Assembly: GCA_024278215.1 (NCBI GenBank)
Contig: JAJRTR010000031.1
Coordinates: forward strand, 1 to 52,141
Direction: 5' to 3'
Source of the DNA: a bacterium
Lineage (GTDB): Bacteria; UBP15; UBA6099; JAJRTR01
Length of the DNA stretch: 52,141 nucleotides
Position 1 is the first letter of the stretch, and each line of letters starts with the position of its first letter. The translations under genes and the position numbers were made by a program. The notes beneath the pieces are model-generated. The model searched no databases and was not told the origin of the DNA. It saw only the letters and a program-made list of their open reading frames with translations. This document shows, piece after piece, positions 1-6,332 of this stretch.

Positions 1-1
1 C

Positions 2-205
2 TTCAGGCCGACAGACGCAGACCGCTTCTTCGAACCCTTCTACAGCGCAAAAGAAGGCGGCATGGGCTTGGGACTCACACTCGCGCGCCGCGCCGTTCTC
101 AAACACAACGGCCGCATCGGCATCAGCCGCTCCAGCGGCATCACCCGTGCCAGCTTCTTCATCCCACTCACAGAAAGCGCCGCGAAAACCCACGCAGTAC
201 GATAG
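2..205 (+). CDS. Histidine kinase, C-terminal end (partial)
   Basis: The reading frame is open from the window edge to a TAG stop and gives 67 residues. It carries the end of a HATPase_c domain: an F box (FFEPFYSAKE) followed by the G2 box GMGLGLTLARR, then the last strands of the ATP-binding fold. These are the ATP-lid motifs of two-component sensor kinases, so the complete protein should autophosphorylate a histidine and pass the phosphate to a response regulator. Sensor and dimerisation domains lie outside the window. The gene converges on tRNA-Ala and is followed after 36 nt by a repeat with a strong hairpin that may end its transcript. The family call is firm; the stimulus is unknown. 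Confidence 0.88.
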   Translation, partial: FRPTDADRFFEPFYSAKEGGMGLGLTLARRAVLKHNGRIGISRSSGITRASFFIPLTESAAKTHAVR

Positions 206-241
206 TGTCATATATTTATTCCCTGCTGAACCCAATACCGC

Positions 242-425
242 TTAACCCGGATTTCTCACAAAGAAATCCGGAAAATCGCTATAACGCCTGTTCTACTGCG
301 TTGCGGCGGCGATTCGGGATCGGTCACATACCTGCAGTATGCTCCCGCACCACTCACTTGCCGCGCCTTGTATTACAGGCCTTCTCCTGATTTTGGCCCG
401 TATTGGTGAAATATGCGGGTTGGTA
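242..425 (+). repeat. Repeat family A, full copy A1 (MITE-like)
   Basis: A 184-bp intergenic element shared with 45016-45220 and, as a truncated inverted copy, 41668-41731. The left end is TTAACCCGG running into a perfect hairpin (stem CCGGATTTCT, loop CACAA, stem 247-271). The right end is TTGGTGAAATATGCGGGTTG, an imperfect inverted copy of the left end. Both ends carry a TA. This is the form of a small non-autonomous transposable element. It lies between convergent genes, where its hairpin could end transcription. Confidence 0.75.
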
Positions 426-609
426 TCTCACGACTGAAATGCGACACAGGATGGTAAAAATACGATGAAGAAGAGATTGGTGGAAGCTGGAGCTTCCCAG
501 GCGTTCCAAGGGTAGACCATGGGAACGATGAAACTCTGTGTGCCGTGCTCAAACCGCATTTGTTTGGGCACGAAAATGCGACCTTTTTGGTTCTGGCTGT
601 GCCGGGTTA
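424..609 (+). repeat. Repeat family C, copy C1
   Basis: A 186-bp element matching 13382-13571 in inverted orientation along its whole length, and 29604-29673 over its right third. It holds two hairpins: GGAAGCTGGAGCTTCC (482-497) and a GTTCC...GGGAAC stem around 503-526 followed by GATGAAA. The second hairpin type also occurs alone elsewhere in the window. The right end reads CCGGGTTAGG. It abuts repeat A1 on the left and an IS630 transposase remnant on the right. No clear terminal inverted repeats are seen. Confidence 0.75.
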
Positions 610-623
610 GGAGGAGGTGCGAT

Positions 624-888
624 ATGCCAGGGAAAAGCCCATATCAGATTGTACTTTCCGATCATGAGAAGAACTCTCTGCAAAAAATGACACGAAATAT
701 ACGTCACCGTATTGTGGAGTTGTCCGCGCCAGAATCGTTCCTCTGGCTGCCGAAGGGCCTGAAAACAAGGAAATCGGCAAACGGCTCGAACTGCCCCGGC
801 ACGGTTCCGGCCCCTCATAGTTGTCGTCGTGTCGAGTTCGAATACAAACGGGGCGGCGCTCCGGCGTACCCGGTACACGATCTGAAAT
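624..888 (+). pseudogene. IS630-family transposase remnant (N-terminal HTH region, frameshifted)
   Basis: A start codon behind GAGGAGG (611-617) begins a protein resembling the N-terminus of IS630/Tc1-mariner-type transposases (SPYQIVLSDHEKNSL). Around 703-706 the homology jumps to another frame, where PYCGVVRARIVPLAAEG and NKEIGKRLELPRH match the typical helix-turn-helix region (family-like VRARIVLLAAEG, then NKEIARRLG). A stop follows, and RGGAPAY in the first frame resembles the start of the linker before the DDE domain. The catalytic domain is absent. This is a decayed insertion-sequence fragment. The long frame running through it from 519 is therefore not one real gene. Confidence 0.72.
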
Positions 889-919
889 TAACCTGGATTT
901 GTGAAATATGCGGGGTAAA
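887..919 (+). repeat. Mini family-A element (joined ends)
   Basis: About 30 bp in which a left-end-like TTAACCTGGATTT is joined directly to the right-end sequence TTGTGAAATATGCGGGGTAA. It looks like a family A element reduced to its two ends, and it sits at the 3' edge of the IS630 remnant. This links repeat family A to that insertion sequence. Confidence 0.5.
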
Positions 920-956
920 CCGAGGTTGAATTATGAGGGCTGAAAAGAGACAGAAT

Positions 957-989
957 ATAAAATAACCGCCCATTCAGAGCGGTTATTTG
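957..989 (-). terminator. Intrinsic terminator after tRNA-Ala
   Basis: On the minus strand, just downstream of the tRNA, AATAACCGC pairs with GCGGTTATT around a 9-nt loop and continues into TTAT. The position and shape fit a Rho-independent terminator for the tRNA transcript. Confidence 0.7.
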
Positions 990-992
990 AAG

Positions 993-1065
993 TGGAGATG
1001 AAGAGATTCGAACTCTCGACCTCCGCCGTGCGAGGGCGGCGCTCTCCCATCTGAGCTACATCCCC
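993..1065 (-). tRNA. tRNA-Ala(CGC)
   Basis: The minus strand folds into a complete 73-nt cloverleaf. The acceptor stem is GGGGATG/CATCTCC, the D arm GCTCAGATGGGAGAGC, and the anticodon stem CCGCC/GGCGG closes the loop CTCGCAC, giving anticodon CGC (reads GCG, Ala). The T arm carries the usual GTTCGAATC. The acceptor stem has the G3-U70 wobble pair that marks alanine tRNAs, and the discriminator base is A. CCA is not encoded and must be added after transcription. A terminator lies directly downstream. Confidence 0.96.
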
Positions 1066-1489
1066 TTTTATTGTACTTTGCGCCGGGTTTCTGCGCTTGA
1101 GACATCTCACATTATAGCATTTTCAAGCAGGCTTACAAGTCTTCTTTTACACTTTATAAGCCGATTGCAAAATTATGTTCAACTGCATCCGGCTGCAATT
1201 GATTCCAGTACGCAATGGGGAAATATGGGGGATAGCGTCATGTCGGTAAAAATCGTCCTCGATGTACTATCCAGATACCGCCTGCGGGGATTTTTTATCT
1301 TCGCCCTGTTCTCTCCCGGACAATCCAGCTCGGTATCGCTGCAAACATGATTTTGCAAGATGCTCACCGGTAAAAAAACTAAGTGGGGGTATCCATATCG
1401 CTCCAGTAAATACAATATGTTGTATGCCCGATGAGGAAGAAACGACGATATATTGTGCCACCCGGGATAAAGTGGATACCCCAGAAAAA
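1066..1489. other. Intergenic region between tRNA-Ala and the secreted-protein gene
   Basis: Besides repeat B1, this 424-bp stretch holds a perfect 10-bp inverted repeat, GGGGTATCCA (1386-1395) and TGGATACCCC (1473-1482), 77 nt apart. I see no convincing gene; the short open frames here cross repeat sequence and lack ribosome-binding sites. Confidence 0.5.
1158..1366 (+). repeat. Repeat family B, degenerate copy B1
   Basis: A diverged copy of the element at 28342-28520 and 29303-29481. It starts AAGCCGATTGCAAAATTATG and keeps the middle block (GTCGGTAAAAATCGTCCTCG, then CGGGGATTTT), but its right terminal repeat has decayed to GATTTTGCAAGATGCT. Confidence 0.6.
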
Positions 1490-2335
1490 CTATCTCGTTG
1501 CCGCGGCGAATTTTCGCGCGTCTTCTTCTTCGATTGTGCGGATCAGCGCTTCTCCAAGATACTCGTTTCCTTCAGTATAGGCTTTGATGGCGGCATCCAC
1601 TTTTTTCCATTGATTATTGTCAAGAGTCATTTTGTCGTAGAAGAAATCAATGATAAGGCTCGACGGCACATCTTCTCCCGATAGTGTGGTCATTGTACCC
1701 ATAAGTATCATTTTAACAGGATGTCTCTTCGCCGAATCGATCCATAAATGTCCGTTCACGTTTTTCAGAGACTGTCCCGGGCAGAAGGGTATTTCGTCAG
1801 AAATTATTTTGAACACATAAGTATTCTGATCCTCGAATATTTCCGGCTCGACGTCGACAAAACGCACCTTCGAGAAAAATGAATCCGCGGAGTCTTCCAG
1901 CGAGAAAACGGAGATGGGCGACACTTTTGTGGGTATCTCGGAGATTGTATCTGAGAGCAGGTCGTGCAGAATGGAATCGCGTCCGTTTGTGAATGAGTAA
2001 TACACCATCGGAAAGGGGTCCTGGAGCGAGGCGTAACGGAATGAGTAATCGTCGCGGGGAAACTCGAGGCGAATCCTGGCCGAGCGTTCCATAGTGCCGG
2101 TTTCCGAGCCGATGAAGACAGTGACAACGATGCCGAAAGGCATCAAGTCGGTTATGTGAGAGCGCAAGGACTGTCTGTTCGTTTGCAGCACTTTCCCTGT
2201 GTCCTGTGCGGTGTAAACTTTGCTGCAAAACGGCATGCAGCAAAGCAGGATTGCGATGCTTGCAAAAAGTGTTGACAGGCACTGGTTTCTACCGGTTAGT
2301 AGAAACGCGATGTTTTGTCCTTTTTGCAGGTTCAT
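1490..2335 (-). CDS. Secreted protein, LolA/outer-membrane lipoprotein-carrier-like
   Basis: A 281-residue protein with an N-terminal hydrophobic stretch (CLSTLFASIAILLCCMPF, about residues 19-36) that looks like a signal peptide or anchor, so it should act outside the cytoplasm. The later part, with VNGHLWIDSAKRHPVKMIL followed by alternating strands, resembles the concave sheet of LolA-type proteins, but similarity is weak and no function can be assigned firmly. I start it at the ATG at 2335, five nt after the stop of the preceding gene, because this puts the hydrophobic segment near the N-terminus; a longer frame begins at 2407. The close spacing suggests cotranscription with the DUF2378-like gene. 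Confidence 0.6.
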   Translation of the reverse strand: MNLQKGQNIAFLLTGRNQCLSTLFASIAILLCCMPFCSKVYTAQDTGKVLQTNRQSLRSHITDLMPFGIVVTVFIGSETGTMERSARIRLEFPRDDYSFRYASLQDPFPMVYYSFTNGRDSILHDLLSDTISEIPTKVSPISVFSLEDSADSFFSKVRFVDVEPEIFEDQNTYVFKIISDEIPFCPGQSLKNVNGHLWIDSAKRHPVKMILMGTMTTLSGEDVPSSLIIDFFYDKMTLDNNQWKKVDAAIKAYTEGNEYLGEALIRTIEEEDARKFAAATR

Positions 2336-2339
2336 TTGC

Positions 2340-2897
2340 TTAATCCCAATCCGCCGTAAGCTCCGTATAGGGGTCGCCCGACGCGGCGCATTTTGTTTTT
2401 CTGACAATCGGGTTTCGTCCGCCGGAGATTTCGATCAGCCGGCGGCCCCATCCTACCAGGTTCTCGAAGAGTTCGATGTGCGGCAGTTCGTAGCCGGTGA
2501 TCTTCAATATCGCGTGGTTCTTCTCTTCGTCGACGACCACTTCGAGTCTGCCCGAGTCGTGGAACGATTTCCAGAGCAGGGCGGTGCGTTCCAGAGTCTG
2601 TTTGACATTGTCCTTTTTGACCTTCTAACTGTACACGCCCTTAAGGCTTGATTCCGCCGTCAACTCACCGATTATTTCATTGATTTTCGGATACTTTCCC
2701 GATAGTACACTGTAGATGCTTTGATTCAGGTCTTTATAAATCTCCGCATCGTACCAGCTTGAAAAGAGGAGATTACGGAGACGTTCGGAATTCTCTGGTT
2801 TCATCTTATCGAGGACTTTTTGAAATGTTTCCTCTCCATAAGTTTCTTTCAATATCTGGATACGATTCAAAAGCGCAACGCCCTTGGTTTTTGTCAT
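2340..2897 (-). pseudogene. DUF2378-like protein interrupted by one in-frame TAG
   Basis: Two adjacent frames are in phase and separated only by a TAG at 2625-2627 (codon 91 of 185). Together they read like one intact protein of the DUF2378 (TIGR02265) type known mainly from myxobacteria: KGVALLNRIQILKETYGEE, then SSWYDAEIY, SLKGVY, [TAG], TLERTALLWKSFHDSGRLEV, NLVGWGRRLIEISGG and a final CAASGDPYTE. Conservation runs smoothly across the stop with no shift of frame. It is either a recent nonsense mutation (CAG to TAG would suffice) or a read-through codon. The start at 2897 (MTKTKG) follows AGAGGG; upstream starts at 2903 or 2930 are possible. Function unknown. Confidence 0.65.
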
Positions 2898-2990
2898 AAT
2901 CAACCACATCCCTCTAATGTGTCTGTTCATTGATACTATTTGCAGTCTGTATTATATCTTACATTTGAGACAAAACGCAATGAAGTTGTT

Positions 2991-3884
2991 TCAGGCGCGC
3001 GGGTGTGTCTTTTCGTAGGTTTCCCTGAGACGTTTGGTGGAGATGTGGGAGTAAATCTGTGTCGTGGAAAGGCTGGAGTGGCCGAGGAGTTCCTGTATGG
3101 CCCGAAGGTCCGCGCCATTGTTGAGCAGGTGAGTGGCGAAGGAGTGGCGCAGGGAATGAGGTGTGATATTCTTGTCGATAGCGATTATGTGTATGTACTT
3201 TTTGATGAGGCGCTGTACACTGCGCGCGGTGAGCCGACTGCCGAAACGATTGAGGAAAAGCGCGTGCGTTGTGTCGCGTGCCGACAGTTGCGGACGGCCT
3301 TTCAGAATGTATATTTCAACAGCCTGCCTGGACTTGTCGCCGACGAAAACTATGCGTTCCTTGCCGCCCTTTCCCTTTATCCTTATCTCGTCGCGGCCAT
3401 CGGCGGGTACGTCATAGAGGTCCAGCGCTACAAGTTCGCTAACGCGCAGGCCGCACGAATATAGCATCTCCAGGATAGCGCGGTCGCGCAGGCCGCCGGG
3501 AGTGTTCGCGGGCGGCGCGTCCATCAGCATGCCTGCTTCCTCCATATAGAGAAAATCAGGCAGTTTTCGCTCGAGGCGCGGCGTATCGAGCGTTGAGAAG
3601 ATGTTATGTTCGACAACTTTTTTCGCTTTCAGGTACTTGAAGAAAGCGCGAAGTGCTGAAACGCGGCGTGCGATGGTCGTGCGCTTCATGTTTTTTTTGT
3701 TAAGCTCTGCGAGGTATCGGCGTGCTTCGCGTATGCCGATGTCGCGCGGTGTTGCGGCAATTTCAGCATCGCTGCAAAAGTTTACGAAATCATTTATGTC
3801 GCGCTTGTACGCGGCGGTTGTGTTTTTTGCCAGTCCACGATCATACTCGAGGTGGTCAATGAATTGTTTGATGTAGTTTTTCAT
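2991..3884 (-). CDS. xerC: Tyrosine recombinase XerC/XerD
   Basis: A 297-residue tyrosine recombinase of the size usual for XerC/XerD, which resolve chromosome dimers at dif during division. The N-terminal SAM-like DNA-binding domain (residues 1-90) is followed by the catalytic domain. Visible active-site residues are R147 (GLRVSE), K172 (IKGKGGKER), H243 and R246 (HSLRH), H269 (LLGHSS) and nucleophile Y278 (TQIYSHIS). The start at 3884 gives the canonical Xer N-terminus (MKNYIKQFIDHLEYDRGL) behind AAGG; an upstream ATG at 3908 is in frame. Which Xer paralogue it is cannot be decided here. Its housekeeping neighbours argue against a phage integrase. Confidence 0.88.
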   Translation of the reverse strand: MKNYIKQFIDHLEYDRGLAKNTTAAYKRDINDFVNFCSDAEIAATPRDIGIREARRYLAELNKKNMKRTTIARRVSALRAFFKYLKAKKVVEHNIFSTLDTPRLERKLPDFLYMEEAGMLMDAPPANTPGGLRDRAILEMLYSCGLRVSELVALDLYDVPADGRDEIRIKGKGGKERIVFVGDKSRQAVEIYILKGRPQLSARDTTHALFLNRFGSRLTARSVQRLIKKYIHIIAIDKNITPHSLRHSFATHLLNNGADLRAIQELLGHSSLSTTQIYSHISTKRLRETYEKTHPRA

Positions 3885-3986
3885 GTGTTCATGCCTTATC
3901 TCACACACACAAACGGGTTTATCGGCAACATGTTGTAGCTTACGGCGAACTAAGGGCCTGACAATAATATCCGGGAATCCCGTTTT

Positions 3987-4517
3987 TTATCGCATAATAT
4001 TTAATGTTGAGAAATCCGCGCGCGAGCCGGCTTCGAGTTCGAGAAGCGCTCTCTTGACATCCGGTCCTGTCGCGTATCCGCCTGTCGTGCCGTCTGCTTT
4101 TGTCACTCTGTGACACGGCACAATTACAGGAACCGGATTCGAGTTAAGGGCGTTGCCCGCCGCGCGCGCGCCGCCCGCCGCATCCGCCGCCCGTGCGACA
4201 TCGCCATAGCTCGATGTCGTTCCGTAAGGAATCATAGCTGTCGCGGCCCATACCTTTTTCTGAAAAGCCGTCGCAGTGCCGAAATCGAGCTTTACGCTGA
4301 ATACCAGCGGTACACCCGCGAAGTATTCGTCCAGTTGCGCGGCTGCATCCTTAACAAAATCAGGGATATGAGCGGGGGCAGTATTTTGCGCGCCGACAGA
4401 CATATATTGTAGCGCTTCACTTTTGGACCTGAAGCCGAAACGGAAACGCGACACGCCCAATTTGGTCCACTCGATCAGGCACCGGCCTGCGTTGTTTTCC
4501 CAGATATATGATTTCAT
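3987..4517 (-). CDS. ogt: Methylated-DNA--[protein]-cysteine S-methyltransferase
   Basis: A 176-residue suicide DNA-repair protein that moves alkyl groups from O6-alkylguanine to its own cysteine. The active-site motif PCHRV is present with C135, preceded by IPYGTTSSYGDVA (residues 96-108, the helix-turn-helix entry) and GNALNSNPVPVIVP. The N-terminal 80 residues are the variable domain of this family. Its ATG overlaps the uvrC stop by 4 nt (ATGA), so the two repair genes are translationally coupled. Length and motifs are normal. Confidence 0.93.
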   Translation of the reverse strand: MKSYIWENNAGRCLIEWTKLGVSRFRFGFRSKSEALQYMSVGAQNTAPAHIPDFVKDAAAQLDEYFAGVPLVFSVKLDFGTATAFQKKVWAATAMIPYGTTSSYGDVARAADAAGGARAAGNALNSNPVPVIVPCHRVTKADGTTGGYATGPDVKRALLELEAGSRADFSTLNIMR

Positions 4518-6151
4518 GATTCGATCATCGCGCGGCTTCTTTTTTTTCTGTGGAAGGTGACGGCGAATCTATGGACTTCGCCGATGACCATCTGCACGAG
4601 TCGCGCGGCGTCCTCTTCAGGGCTGAAAATGATCGGTGTGGATTCGCCGAGCACGTGCGACACGCCCGACTTTTTCGCGTAACCGATAGCGTAGAGATCG
4701 CCGTCGTAACCTGAGTCGGCGAGTCCTCCGGCAAGTGCCGTCACCTGTCCGCGCCCGCCGTCGACCACCACGAGATCGGGCGCTTTCTCTTCGCCCCTGC
4801 GCACTCTCGCGAAGTATCTCGCCGTCATCTCGCGCATAGATGAGAAATCGTCGCGGCCCGCGCCGCGAATAATAAATTTGCGGTAGCTGTCTTTGTCGGG
4901 TTTCGCGTCCTGGAACACGACGGCCGCGCCGACAGTGTTCGTGCCCTGTATAGTCGATATATCGAACCCGACGATGCGCCTGATGAGCCTGTTCGCGCCG
5001 ACGCGCCGGGTGAGTGCCTGCGTGAGTTTGCGCCGTGATTCGCGGCTCGCGCGCTGCCTGCCGAGTTCGTCCGCAAGCCGCTGGCAGGCGTTTTCGAGGG
5101 CCGTCTCCACAAGTTTTTTCTTTTTCCCGCGCTGCGGAACGCGCAGATACACTCTTTTTTCCGCTTTCGCCTCAAGCATCGCAACGAGCAGTTCTTTTTC
5201 ATCGGGTTCGTGGCTTAGATATATCTCGCCGGGCGGCGTACCTGAAGGTCCATAATAAAGTTTGATGAAAGCGGATATGGTTTCCTCCCGAGTCTGTTCG
5301 GGGTTGATGTTGAGTATGAAAGGGTCGTGGCCTGTGAGGAGCCCCCCGCGTATGAACATGATTTCTGCACACGCGAGACGCCCGTCGTTGACGACGGCGA
5401 TCACATCGCGGTCGCGGCCATCCTGGAACATTACGGTCTGTCTCTCTTTAGTAACTGATTCGAGTGCGGCTATCCTGTCGCGTAGCGCGGCGGCCCTTTC
5501 GAAATTCATTTCCGACGATGCTGCTTTCATGTCTTTCTTCAGTTTGCGTATCACATCGCCGGCGCGGCCTTCGAGAAACAGGGCTACTTCCCTGATCGTT
5601 TTCCGGTACTGCGCGGGGGAAACGTCGCCCGAACACGGCCCGCTGCATTTGTCGATGTGATAGTACATGCAGGGTTCTTTTTTCATCGTTTTGCAGTGGC
5701 GAAGCGGGAAGACGCGATGGAGGAACCGCAGTGTGCCGCGCACGCCCGACGCCGAGGAATAGGGTCCGAAATAGCGTGCGCCGTCTTTCGTTATGCGGCG
5801 TGCCACTTCGAGGCGCGGGTAATCCTCGTTCGTCAGTTTGAGATATGGGTAGCCGGAGTCGTCCTTGAGTCGGATATTATAATGCGGTTTATACTTTTTT
5901 ATAAGTGTCGATTCGAGCAGGAGGGCTTCGAGTTCGTTTGCTGTAATGATGAAATCGAAATCGCGGATCGCCCGAACGAGCCGGGCGGTTTTATCACCTT
6001 CGTGACCCGATTCCCTGAAGTATGAAGACACGCGGCTCCGCAGGTTGACGGCCTTGCCCACATAGATGACGCGGTCGCTGCTGTTCTTATATATATACAC
6101 GCCGGGTTTCGCGGGCAGCATTTTGATTTTCTTTTTTATCAGCGTTTCCAT
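4514..6151 (-). CDS. uvrC: Excinuclease ABC subunit C, lacking the C-terminal HhH domain
   Basis: UvrC makes both incisions in nucleotide excision repair. The GIY-YIG nuclease is at residues 12-95 (PGVYIYKNSSDRVIYVGKAV), the UvrB-binding helical hairpin near 200-235 (KDMKAASSEMNFERAAALRD), and the RNase H-like nuclease follows, with aspartates in VGFDIS and VVVDGGRGQ and His in HRFAVTFHR. At 545 residues it is about 50-60 short: the protein stops directly after the RNase H-like domain, where other UvrCs continue into a double helix-hairpin-helix. The stop overlaps ogt. The start lacks a ribosome-binding site, but TGCTATAAT ends 8 nt before the ATG, suggesting a leaderless mRNA. Confidence 0.93.
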   Translation of the reverse strand: METLIKKKIKMLPAKPGVYIYKNSSDRVIYVGKAVNLRSRVSSYFRESGHEGDKTARLVRAIRDFDFIITANELEALLLESTLIKKYKPHYNIRLKDDSGYPYLKLTNEDYPRLEVARRITKDGARYFGPYSSASGVRGTLRFLHRVFPLRHCKTMKKEPCMYYHIDKCSGPCSGDVSPAQYRKTIREVALFLEGRAGDVIRKLKKDMKAASSEMNFERAAALRDRIAALESVTKERQTVMFQDGRDRDVIAVVNDGRLACAEIMFIRGGLLTGHDPFILNINPEQTREETISAFIKLYYGPSGTPPGEIYLSHEPDEKELLVAMLEAKAEKRVYLRVPQRGKKKKLVETALENACQRLADELGRQRASRESRRKLTQALTRRVGANRLIRRIVGFDISTIQGTNTVGAAVVFQDAKPDKDSYRKFIIRGAGRDDFSSMREMTARYFARVRRGEEKAPDLVVVDGGRGQVTALAGGLADSGYDGDLYAIGYAKKSGVSHVLGESTPIIFSPEEDAARLVQMVIGEVHRFAVTFHRKKRSRAMIES

Positions 6152-6159
6152 CAGTTTCT

Positions 6160-6168
6160 ATTATAGCA
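6160..6168 (-). promoter_or_regulatory. Extended -10 promoter of uvrC-ogt (leaderless type)
   Basis: On the minus strand TGCTATAAT is a perfect extended -10 element. Only 8 nt separate it from the uvrC ATG at 6151, so transcription would begin at or next to the start codon. There is no clear -35 box and no ribosome-binding site. Confidence 0.6.
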
Positions 6169-6332
6169 AGTACGGTCGAACAGCGCCGCATTTTGCAATC
6201 ACCGGCTATATGGAATAAAATGTACGGCGAACAACAAGATGAAGAAGCCGATTGCAGCCGGATGCGACGCGGCACATGATTATGCAATCGCCACGGGACG
6301 GCAACAGATATTTATATCAGCGAGGTGACGAT

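Noticed and set aside
205-390. Small open frame over repeat A1
   Set aside because: It lies on a repeated non-coding element and the other copies do not conserve it.
519-929. A 136-codon open frame through repeat C1 and beyond
   Set aside because: It is a chance frame made of repeat C1 plus a frameshifted IS630 transposase fragment; the matching coding sense changes frame inside it.
2991-3884. Phage or island integrase
   Set aside because: Length, motif spacing and neighbours fit the cellular XerC/XerD; the tRNA-Ala nearby has no visible att duplication or phage genes.
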